Assembly (NCBI GenBank): GCA_903872875.1
Contig: CAIQMJ010000345.1
Location: forward strand, 1 to 5,172
Direction of reading: 5' to 3'
Source: an uncultured Variovorax sp.
GTDB lineage: Bacteria; Pseudomonadota; Gammaproteobacteria; Burkholderiales; Burkholderiaceae_C
DNA length: 5,172 nucleotides
A program made the translations under genes and the position numbers. Positions 1 through 5,152 of the stretch are shown here, piece by piece (position 1 is the stretch's first letter; each line of letters starts with the position of its first letter). The notes below the pieces were generated by a model that saw only the letters and a program-made list of their open reading frames with translations, was not told the DNA's origin and ran no database searches.

Positions 1-302
1 CTCTGCGCCACCCAGAACACCTTGCCCGCCACCAGCGCCAGCACCAGGCCGATGGCGGCTTCGCGCACCACCATCAGGGCCATGGTCTGCGCGGTGACCG
101 CCTCGATGGCCGCCGCCGGCGCGCCTGCAGCGGTGAACACCGCAAACACCAGCCCCAGCTGGAACCGCGCCGTTGCCGTGAGGATCGGCTCGTCCGTCGC
201 GGGGAACGCGCCGAGCATCACCATCGGCCGAACCGCATACAGGGCGACGGTTGCCAGGAACTGCTGCCAGCCGATGCCCAGGTCCATCAGGTCGGTCATC
301 AT
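1..302 (-). CDS. sctT: SctT (HrcT/HrpB8), T3SS export-gate membrane protein, 5' part only
   Basis: This gene is cut by the left edge; I translated 100 complete codons plus 2 bases. SctT belongs to the SctT/FliR family of inner-membrane proteins that, with SctR and SctS, form the export gate through which unfolded substrates cross the inner membrane. Visible support: a hydrophobic stretch at about residues 13-34 (LATVALYAVRPMVMLGAFP), a family-typical Arg after a helix (TATARFQLGLVFAVF, about 42-56), and a third hydrophobic segment at about 74-98 with the REAAIGLVLAL and KVFWVAQ pattern typical of the family. About 170 C-terminal residues should lie beyond the window, judged from the family's usual 260-280. 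The start overlaps the hrpB7 stop as ATGA. Two ATG codons stand in tandem (302-300 and 299-297), so the exact start is open. A GGGAG ribosome site lies at 315-311. Position downstream of hrpB7 matches hrcT in Xanthomonas hrpB operons. The family call is firm. Confidence 0.93.
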   Translation of the reverse strand, partial: MMTDLMDLGIGWQQFLATVALYAVRPMVMLGAFPATDEPILTATARFQLGLVFAVFTAAGAPAAAIEAVTAQTMALMVVREAAIGLVLALVAGKVFWVAQ

Positions 303-847
303 GGCTGCATCTCCCGACGTCTCGATGCCACGGCGACTGCCGCGCGCGAGGCCATCAGCATGCGACCCGCATCGGCTTCCTCGCGCTCGTCTTCTTCCGC
401 GTCCTCGGCCGCCTGCGCGTGTGCCGCGAGCGCCTTCTCGCGCAGGCCCTGCAGCGATTTCACCTGCTCGTCGTTGGCCGCGATCAGCCGTCGCTGTTCG
501 GCGCATTCGGCCGCACGCTGCACGACTTCGCGGTCGGCGGCCTCGCGGTCGCGCACGGCCGCCTGATGCCGCTCTTCGAGCGCGTCGCGCTGCGCACGCA
601 GCCGCAGCACTTCGTCCACATGCAATGCGATGCGCGACGAGAGCCGGGTACGCAGCTTGGCCACCATGCCCCTGAACGCCGACAGCGCCTGGCCCTGTGC
701 GTCGGCCGCCCGCTGCGCGGCCGCGAGCTGATCGTCGTGCGCGCGCACGCGGCGCTGCAGCTCGGTCTGCAGCCGGCCGCCGCGCGCCTGGCGCGCGTGC
801 ACCAGCACGCCATAGGTGCGGGCCAGGGTCTTCGGCTTGGCGCTCAT
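299..847 (-). CDS. hrpB7: HrpB7, SctO-like coiled-coil stalk protein of the T3SS ATPase
   Basis: The product has 182 residues, nearly all charged or alanine-rich helix. It has no signal peptide and no membrane segment. Long coiled coil is expected from about residue 17 to 155, with dense Arg/Glu/Gln/Ala heptad-like composition (for example LRLRAQRDALEERH at 81-94). A strongly acidic patch (EDAEEDEREEADAG, about 148-161) is followed by a basic C-terminus (SRRREMQP). Composition, size and place directly after the ATPase gene fit HrpB7 of the Hrp2 systems (HrpD in Ralstonia), the equivalent of SctO/YscO and of FliJ. In that family the protein acts as the central stalk of the SctN hexamer and links it to the export gate; this role is inferred by homology. 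The start ATG at 847 overlaps the sctN stop (ATGA) and has a poor, distant GAGG (861-858), so coupled translation from sctN is likely. Sequence conservation in this family is low, so the call rests partly on context. Confidence 0.9.
   Translation of the reverse strand: MSAKPKTLARTYGVLVHARQARGGRLQTELQRRVRAHDDQLAAAQRAADAQGQALSAFRGMVAKLRTRLSSRIALHVDEVLRLRAQRDALEERHQAAVRDREAADREVVQRAAECAEQRRLIAANDEQVKSLQGLREKALAAHAQAAEDAEEDEREEADAGRMLMASRAAVAVASRRREMQP
311..315 (-). promoter_or_regulatory. Ribosome binding site of sctT, inside the end of hrpB7
   Basis: GGGAG on the minus strand, eight bases before the first of two tandem ATGs (302) and eleven before the second (299). Spacing slightly favours the first ATG. 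Confidence 0.65.
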
Positions 848-2148
848 CGCACCAGTGCCTCGAGCGCATCCAGCGTGTCGTCATAGTCCTCCACCATGTC
901 GACCTCCTGCGCCAGGAATGCGTTGATCGCGTCGTTCTTGCCAATCGCCTCGTCGGCCAACGGATCGGACCCCTTCTTGTATTCGCCGATGCGCAGCAGC
1001 GTCTCGACCTCCTGGTAGCGCGACATCAACCGGCGCAGCCGGCCGGCATGGCCGGCATGGTCCTTGTCGACGATGTCGTTCATCACCCGCGACAGGCTGC
1101 CCAGCACGTCGATGGCCGGGTAACGGTTGCTGGCGGCAACGGTGCGCGAGAGGATCAGGTGCCCGTCAAGGATGCTTCGCACCTCCTCGGCAATCGGGTC
1201 GGCGCTGGTCTCGTCCTCGGCCAGGATGGTGTAGAGCCCGGTGATGGAACCGTGCTCGGACTTGCCCGCGCGCTCCAGCAGGCGAGGCAGCTCGGCGAAC
1301 ACCGATGGCGGAAAGCCGCGGCGCGTCGGCGGCTCGCCGGCCGCAAGGCCGATCTCGCGCTGGGCGCGTGCAAAGCGCGTGAGCGAATCCATCATCAGCA
1401 GCACGCGGTTTCCCCGGTCGCGGAAGTACTCGGCAACGGCCGTGCCCACGTGCGCCGCCTTGGCCCGCTCGACGGCCGAGCGGTCGGAGGTCGCGCAGAC
1501 CACCACGCTCTTGGCCATGCCCTCGGGCCCCAGAACGCGTTCGATGAACTCGCGCACCTCGCGGCCCCGTTCGCCGATCAGCGTGATCACGTTGACGTCG
1601 CAGCTGGCGCCGCGCGCGAACATCGACAGCAGCGTGCTCTTGCCCGTGCCGGCCGGCGCGAACACACCCATGCGCTGGCCTTCGCCGAGCGTCATGAGCG
1701 CATCCACGCAGCGCACGCCGGTGGGCAACGGCGAGTCGATCAAGGGGCGCGCCATCGGCTCCGGCGGCATGCGCATGATGTCGATGGTTTCCTCGAAGTC
1801 CACCGGGCCCTTCTCGTCGACCGGCTCGCCCATGACATTGACCACGCGTCCGAGCAGGCCCGGCCCGACACGCACCTGCAACGGCTTGCCGGTGCCGACG
1901 ACCAAGGTGGCGCGCGACAGGCCGGCCGTGCCCGCCAGCGGAACCAGCACCGCCTGGTCGCGCGAGAAGCCGACCACTTCGGCGTATTGCAGCAGCGTGC
2001 CGTCCCGGGCGCGCAATTCGCACAGCTCGCCACAGAGCGCATCCAGCCCGCTCGCGCGCACCAGCGTACCGACCACCTCGGTAACCTTCCCCGCCTGGAA
2101 GTGGAGCGATCGCGGTTCCAGCCTGCTCAATATTCCGGTGTCGCGCAT
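844..2148 (-). CDS. sctN: SctN (HrcN/HrpB6), T3SS ATPase
   Basis: A 434-residue hexameric P-loop ATPase related to FliI and F1-beta. It sits under the export gate, strips chaperones from substrates and unfolds them. Domain order: N-terminal beta-barrel-like oligomerisation domain (about 1-95), nucleotide-binding domain (about 100-370), C-terminal helical substrate/chaperone domain (about 371-434). Visible motifs: Walker A APAGTGKS at 164-171 with K170 and S171; GERGREV at 192-198, whose E193 corresponds to the catalytic glutamate of the family; Walker B RVLLMMD ending at D254, followed by SLTRFARAQREIG; GEPPTRRGFPPSVF at 271-284; YPAIDVLGSLSR, with R354 in the place of the arginine finger. 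Length is normal (430-450 is usual) and no key residue is missing, so the enzyme looks active. The start ATG has an AGGAGG four bases upstream (2158-2153) and overlaps the end of sctL by 22 bases. The stop overlaps the hrpB7 start. Flagellar FliI is excluded by the Hrp2 neighbours. Confidence 0.98.
   Translation of the reverse strand: MRDTGILSRLEPRSLHFQAGKVTEVVGTLVRASGLDALCGELCELRARDGTLLQYAEVVGFSRDQAVLVPLAGTAGLSRATLVVGTGKPLQVRVGPGLLGRVVNVMGEPVDEKGPVDFEETIDIMRMPPEPMARPLIDSPLPTGVRCVDALMTLGEGQRMGVFAPAGTGKSTLLSMFARGASCDVNVITLIGERGREVREFIERVLGPEGMAKSVVVCATSDRSAVERAKAAHVGTAVAEYFRDRGNRVLLMMDSLTRFARAQREIGLAAGEPPTRRGFPPSVFAELPRLLERAGKSEHGSITGLYTILAEDETSADPIAEEVRSILDGHLILSRTVAASNRYPAIDVLGSLSRVMNDIVDKDHAGHAGRLRRLMSRYQEVETLLRIGEYKKGSDPLADEAIGKNDAINAFLAQEVDMVEDYDDTLDALEALVR
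1041..1058. repeat. Two tandem 9-base copies inside sctN
   Basis: GGCCGGCAT is repeated head to tail on the plus strand. In sctN it encodes the doubled tripeptide HAG-HAG (residues 364-369). The frame is kept, and spacing from His364 to the LRR helix looks normal for the family, so it is probably a chance or microduplication feature with no effect on the enzyme. Confidence 0.7.
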
Positions 2149-2849
2149 GGCGCCTCCTGGGCATCGGGAAAGGTCCTGTCGTTCAGCAGGCCGCGCGCGA
2201 GCGCCGCCAGTTGCGTGTCGAGCCCGGCGTCGATGTAGCCCACGTCGCTCTCCACACGGCAGGCGCGGCGCCCGAGCTGCGGGTCGACCTCGACGCGGGC
2301 GGAAGCGCCCGCCGGCCAGCGTGCCCTGTGTGACTGCAAGGCAGCCTCGACATGGGCGCGATCGTCCGGATGCACGTGAAATACCATGCGGCCGGCGTCT
2401 TCGGCTTCCTTGTCCAGCAAGGTCAGGGCGGCGGCATAGAAGTCCTGCGGCGGCTGCGACAGCACCAGCCCGCGCACCGTGGCGACCACCAGTTCGGCAA
2501 GCCGTTCGCGCTGGCGCGCGGCCAATGCCGCCGCATCGCGCTGGGCGGCCAGCGACTGCCTGTGCCAGTCCGCCACGGACTGCCGACGGCCCTGCCAGTA
2601 CCCCAGATTGGCAGCGGTGCGCCGCTGGGCCTCGCCGGCCGCCACCAGCCGGTCCGCATCGGCATGCGCTTCGTCCAGGATGTGCTCGGCCTCTTCCAGT
2701 GCGGCATCTGCACGCGCCTGCGCCGCCCGCAGGATATCCATGGCGGCGCTGTCGAGCATGACCAGCCGCGCGAACTCGTCGCGCGCGACCACGCCGTCGT
2801 CGTTCAGACCCAATTCAGCGCCCAGTTCGGGCCAGCGCAGGTACACCAT
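2127..2849 (-). CDS. sctL: SctL (HrcL/HrpB5), T3SS ATPase stator/regulator
   Basis: The product has 240 residues and belongs to the SctL/YscL/HrpE-FliH family. A SctL dimer is a peripheral stator that tethers the ATPase to the cytoplasmic sorting platform and can damp its activity. Seen in the sequence: a short N-terminal segment (MVYLRWPELG), then a long alanine- and charge-rich helix, coiled coil-like at about 36-120 (RAAQARADAALEEAEHILDE), then a compact C-terminal domain at about 121-225. That domain ends in CRVESDVGYIDAGLDTQLAAL (residues 197-217), the best-conserved FliH/SctL signature. There is no signal peptide. The frame stays open upstream to 3020, but the ATG at 2849 is chosen because AAGGAG lies eight bases upstream (2863-2858) and MVYLRWP fits known HrpB5 N-termini. 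This start gives a 46-base overlap with hrpB4. The last seven codons overlap sctN. Synteny with hrpB5 between hrpB4 and hrcN is exact. Confidence 0.94.
   Translation of the reverse strand: MVYLRWPELGAELGLNDDGVVARDEFARLVMLDSAAMDILRAAQARADAALEEAEHILDEAHADADRLVAAGEAQRRTAANLGYWQGRRQSVADWHRQSLAAQRDAAALAARQRERLAELVVATVRGLVLSQPPQDFYAAALTLLDKEAEDAGRMVFHVHPDDRAHVEAALQSHRARWPAGASARVEVDPQLGRRACRVESDVGYIDAGLDTQLAALARGLLNDRTFPDAQEAPCATPEY
2153..2158 (-). promoter_or_regulatory. Ribosome binding site of sctN, inside sctL
   Basis: AGGAGG on the minus strand, four bases before the ATG at 2148. This is the strongest match to the Shine-Dalgarno consensus in the window, though the spacing is slightly short. 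It lies within the last codons of sctL (reading AQEAPC) and supports the 22-base overlap start. Confidence 0.8.
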
Positions 2850-3466
2850 GAAGGCAACTCCTTGAAGTCGGCAGCCAGATGGCGCAACACCCAGTGCTGC
2901 GCCGCGGGACTGGGGGATGCGGGGGGCAGCGCGGGCGTGTCCGGCGGCAACTGCAGGCGCCACAGGCGGGCCAGTGCGCCGCCGGCCTGCCAGTGCGGTG
3001 CAGCGGCGAAGCCGCTCCATCCTTCCCAGGCCAGCCGGTCGGCGCCAGGCATCGGCGAGTCGGCCGAGTCACGCCGCTCGGTCTCGCCGGAGACGGCGAC
3101 GGACTCGATCGTCAAGGCGCGCCAGGCCGGATGGCCGACTTCGGCCACGAGTGCGTTGCGCGTGGCCGGATCGATGCAGCGGCGAACCTGTGCACTGCGC
3201 ATCAGCAACCCGCGCAGCAGCAAGGCGCGCCGCATCTGCGCAGGCGGCAACAGGGCCAGCCGCAGCACCGCGTCGCCCAACTCGCTCGCCGTGACCGGAC
3301 CGAGTCCGAGAAACGCGGCCCAGTCCTGCCAGCGTGCGGTGCGCGAGACGGGGCCGAGGGGCCGCAGCCAATCCGGATGAACCGCTTCGGGCAGGGCACG
3401 CAGGCGCGCGGCCCAGGCGGCGGATACCTCGGCCCAGAGCCGGGGCCCGGCCGTGATGCGGATCAT
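2804..3466 (-). CDS. hrpB4: HrpB4 (SctK-type), T3SS cytoplasmic sorting-platform protein
   Basis: A 220-residue cytoplasmic protein with no signal peptide and no membrane span. It resembles HrpB4 of Xanthomonas (HrpH in Ralstonia), which occupies the SctK position. SctK proteins connect the SctD ring to the SctQ pods of the sorting platform. Family-like features: LPEAVHPDWLRPLG near residues 25-38, a tryptophan pattern in ARWQDWAAFLGLG (44-56), a run of hydrophobic helices around 61-90, RRCIDPATRNALVAEVG (95-111), and GWSGFAAAPHW then RLWRLQLPPDTP in the C-terminal half. The reading frame is open far upstream into sctJ (to 4240), but the ATG at 3466 is the clear start: it overlaps the sctJ stop as ATGA and has GGAGGG six bases upstream (3478-3473). 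The C-terminal 15 codons overlap the start of sctL. The family is poorly conserved, so the call relies on these motifs plus exact gene order. Confidence 0.9.
   Translation of the reverse strand: MIRITAGPRLWAEVSAAWAARLRALPEAVHPDWLRPLGPVSRTARWQDWAAFLGLGPVTASELGDAVLRLALLPPAQMRRALLLRGLLMRSAQVRRCIDPATRNALVAEVGHPAWRALTIESVAVSGETERRDSADSPMPGADRLAWEGWSGFAAAPHWQAGGALARLWRLQLPPDTPALPPASPSPAAQHWVLRHLAADFKELPSWCTCAGPNWALNWV
2858..2863 (-). promoter_or_regulatory. Ribosome binding site of sctL, inside hrpB4
   Basis: AAGGAG on the minus strand, eight bases before the ATG at 2849. It lies within the hrpB4 reading frame, where it encodes Lys202-Glu203. It decides the sctL start over the longer open frame that reaches 3020. 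Confidence 0.8.
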
Positions 3467-4293
3467 GGGCCGCCCTCCGTCGAGTTCGCCTCGGAGCTGC
3501 CGCCGTCCGCGACGGCGGCCGGCTGGCGCGCGGCCATGAGCCATCGGCCCAGCCGGCTGTTGCGCAGGCCAGCCGACCTGCGCCAGCCCAGCCAGGCGCC
3601 CGCTCCTGCCAGCGCGGCAACGGCGATCGCCCACAGCAGCGCCAGCCGCCATACCGGCGGTGGTGGCGGGGGCGGCAGCGGAGCCGGCTCGGCCTCGACG
3701 AAGACCACGCTCACCGCGTCGTAAGACAGGCCTTCGACGCTGTGTGCCACGAGGTTCTTCACCGCCGCGGTGTACATGCCGGGCGACATGCCCGCGCGGT
3801 GCTTGATGAAGACCGAAGCGCTGGCCGGCTTCGGCGCCGTGGCCATCGGGTCCGACTGCGGCATGACGATGTGCACCCGCGCCGGAACGACGCCGTCCAT
3901 GCGCTGCAATGTTTCCGACAGCTCCTGCGACACGCCATAGACGAAGCGCACCCGCTCTTCGACCGGCGTGGACACCAGGCCATCCTTCTTGAACATCTCG
4001 CCGAGATTGGCGTAGCGGACGCGCGGCAGGCCATTGGCGCTCAGCAGTTCGAGCGACTGCACCACGCTCTCCTGCGGCACCTGAATGGTCCAGGTCTTGC
4101 CGGCATCGGGGCTTTCCTTGCCGGCCTGAACACCCGCGCGAAGCAGCACGGCCAGCACCTCGTTGCTGTCGCGCTCGGACAGGTTGGCCAGCAATTGGGT
4201 GTCGCAGCCGGCGAGCAATGCGAGGAGCGCCACGACGCACAGCGCGCGACGCAGGCGCACCGGCTGGCCGGGCTTCGATGGAGCGCGGGTCAT
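3463..4293 (-). CDS. sctJ: SctJ (HrcJ/HrpB3), T3SS inner-membrane ring lipoprotein
   Basis: A 276-residue YscJ/FliF-family lipoprotein; 24 copies in relatives form the periplasmic-side inner-membrane ring with SctD. A lipoprotein signal peptide is plain: basic start (RLRR at 13-16), hydrophobic core, lipobox LLAGC with the lipidated Cys at residue 30. The +2 residue is Asp31, which in enterobacteria keeps lipoproteins in the inner membrane and suits a ring protein. Ring-building domain 1 carries the family signature LSERDSNEVLAVLLRAGV (38-55). Domain 2 (about 110-200) has VPARVHIVMPQSDP (136-149) and ASVFIKHRAGMSPG (159-172). A proline-rich linker with seven consecutive prolines (207-213) leads into a single membrane helix at about 214-236 (VWRLALLWAIAVAALAG) and a cytoplasmic tail of about 40 residues. 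Length is normal. The ATG overlaps the hrpB2 stop, and no ribosome site precedes it, which points to translation coupled to hrpB2. The stop overlaps the hrpB4 start. Confidence 0.97.
   Translation of the reverse strand: MTRAPSKPGQPVRLRRALCVVALLALLAGCDTQLLANLSERDSNEVLAVLLRAGVQAGKESPDAGKTWTIQVPQESVVQSLELLSANGLPRVRYANLGEMFKKDGLVSTPVEERVRFVYGVSQELSETLQRMDGVVPARVHIVMPQSDPMATAPKPASASVFIKHRAGMSPGMYTAAVKNLVAHSVEGLSYDAVSVVFVEAEPAPLPPPPPPPVWRLALLWAIAVAALAGAGAWLGWRRSAGLRNSRLGRWLMAARQPAAVADGGSSEANSTEGGP
3473..3478 (-). promoter_or_regulatory. Ribosome binding site of hrpB4, inside the end of sctJ
   Basis: GGAGGG on the minus strand, six bases before the ATG at 3466, inside the last sctJ codons (TEGGP). 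It selects this start over upstream in-frame codons of the long open frame. Confidence 0.78.
3655..3675 (-). repeat. Seven-codon proline tract in sctJ
   Basis: Seven consecutive proline codons, CCG CCC CCG CCA CCA CCG CCG, encode residues 207-213 of SctJ, immediately before the membrane helix. The codons are mixed, so this is not a pure trinucleotide repeat, although it is strongly C-rich on the coding strand. It probably forms a stiff periplasmic linker. Confidence 0.85.
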
Positions 4294-4679
4294 TTGTTGT
4301 TCATCACGCTGTCGACTGCTTGTCGGGCAGCTTTGACAACACCCCAGCTCGTGTCCACCAGCGCCTTCGCATAGCCCGTGTTGATCTTGTACTGGGTGGT
4401 GACGGCCAGTAGCTCCACGGTGGGCATCTTGCTCAGCGCACCAAAGTCGAGGGAGCCCAACGCGCCCACGAAGACATCCGATGTGCGCTGGGCGATCGCG
4501 GAAAGGGTGGAGGGTCCCTTGTCCGCGGAAGACGTGAACTCCTTCGAGACCCAGCTGTCCATGGCTGCATCGTCCCAGGCGTCCTCAAAGGCCTGCATGT
4601 CTACAGGAGGAGCCGCGCTGGCACTCGCGGCAGCGTGCTTGGTCTGCAACTCGCTTGCGCCTTCTACAGCGTCTTTCAT
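4290..4679 (-). CDS. hrpB2: HrpB2, Hrp2-type T3SS inner-rod/early secreted protein
   Basis: The product has 129 residues, the usual length for HrpB2 of Xanthomonas (HrpJ in Ralstonia). It is hydrophilic, with no signal peptide. The N-terminal third is low-complexity and Ala/Ser-rich (HAAASASAAPP at 15-25), as expected of a protein secreted by the T3SS itself. The C-terminal half is helical and conserved: MPTVELLAVTTQYKINTGYAKALVDTSWGVVKAA. In Xanthomonas HrpB2 is required for secretion and pilus formation and is thought to be the inner-rod (SctI-like) component, whose export is later suppressed by the substrate-specificity switch. VTTQYK at 93-98 corresponds to the conserved VxTLxK motif described in HrpB2, with Gln for Leu. 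The ATG overlaps the hrpB1 stop (ATGA), with a weak GGGGA seven bases upstream. The stop overlaps the sctJ start. Identification rests on the C-terminal pattern, size and synteny. Confidence 0.93.
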   Translation of the reverse strand: MKDAVEGASELQTKHAAASASAAPPVDMQAFEDAWDDAAMDSWVSKEFTSSADKGPSTLSAIAQRTSDVFVGALGSLDFGALSKMPTVELLAVTTQYKINTGYAKALVDTSWGVVKAARQAVDSVMNNK

Positions 4680-5152
4680 ACGCGCATCCCCCGTTGCAAC
4701 AATGCCATCGAGAAAGCCGCGTCTTGCGCTGATCCCTCGGTGGATGGCTTCTTCTCCGGAACATCCAGTCCCTCGTGGGTCAGCATGAATCGCATGAGCT
4801 CACTGGAAGTCGCCGAGTCGTCTCGCTGCAGAACCTCCCTCGCAATGGACTCCCACGACGCATCGCTCATCCGTTGCATACAACAGGCACGCACCGCCAG
4901 CCCCGCAGAGTCATTGCGGCCGGCAACAGCCATCAGTGCATCGACATGCCGGCCCGAGCGAACCTGGATCATCAGTTCGAGCGTCTGGGCATGAACCCAA
5001 TGTGGGGAAAGTCGGCGTGCCGCTGCACACAGAATCTCGGCTTCGTCAAGACGTTGTCGCCATATGGCACTCGTCGCCATCGACACGAGGGCAAAAGCCA
5101 CCCAGTCCTCGCCTGTCGCCTGCTGGATCATCGTCGTCATACTCGAATCCAT
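4676..5152 (-). CDS. hrpB1: HrpB1/HrpK family T3SS accessory protein
   Basis: The product has 158 residues, close to the roughly 150 of HrpB1 in Xanthomonas and HrpK in Ralstonia. It looks all-helical and TPR-like: SMATSAIWRQRLDEAEILCAA at 24-44 and the following LSPHWVHAQTLELMIQVRSGRHVDALMAV resemble paired helices as in the small T3SS TPR proteins. No cleavable signal peptide is visible. In Xanthomonas HrpB1 is found in the periplasm, binds peptidoglycan and is needed for virulence; this role is transferred by homology. The start at 5152 has only a weak GGGAA (5162-5158) upstream. ATG codons at residues 5 and 8 are alternative starts, and the frame shows no stop in the 20 visible upstream bases, so a longer N-terminus cannot be ruled out. 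It is the first gene of the operon in relatives. Its stop overlaps the hrpB2 start (ATGA). Confidence 0.91.
   Translation of the reverse strand: MDSSMTTMIQQATGEDWVAFALVSMATSAIWRQRLDEAEILCAAARRLSPHWVHAQTLELMIQVRSGRHVDALMAVAGRNDSAGLAVRACCMQRMSDASWESIAREVLQRDDSATSSELMRFMLTHEGLDVPEKKPSTEGSAQDAAFSMALLQRGMRV

Noticed and set aside
844..2148. Flagellar FliI/FliH/FliJ cluster instead of a T3SS
   Set aside because: The neighbouring SctJ lipoprotein with one membrane helix and the HrpB1, HrpB2 and HrpB4 proteins belong to Hrp2 secretion systems and not to flagellar operons.
697..2238. 513-codon open frame on the plus strand opposite sctN
   Set aside because: It lies wholly antisense to a clear ATPase gene. 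Its Arg/His/Ala-rich product has no recognisable domain. Long antisense open frames are expected in DNA of this GC content.
1241..2761. 506-codon open frame on the plus strand across sctN and sctL
   Set aside because: Its low-complexity Arg/Pro/Ala/Ser product is typical of a shadow frame, and the real genes on the minus strand have full motif support.
2352..3724. Two overlapping plus-strand open frames (2352-3380 and 2879-3724)
   Set aside because: Both are antisense to sctL, hrpB4 and sctJ, with compositionally biased products and no domain signature.
2804..4240. Possible 478-residue fusion protein in the hrpB4 frame
   Set aside because: The part upstream of 3466 is a shadow of sctJ, Arg/Gly-rich and without family features. 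The GGAGGG site and ATGA overlap mark the true start at 3466.
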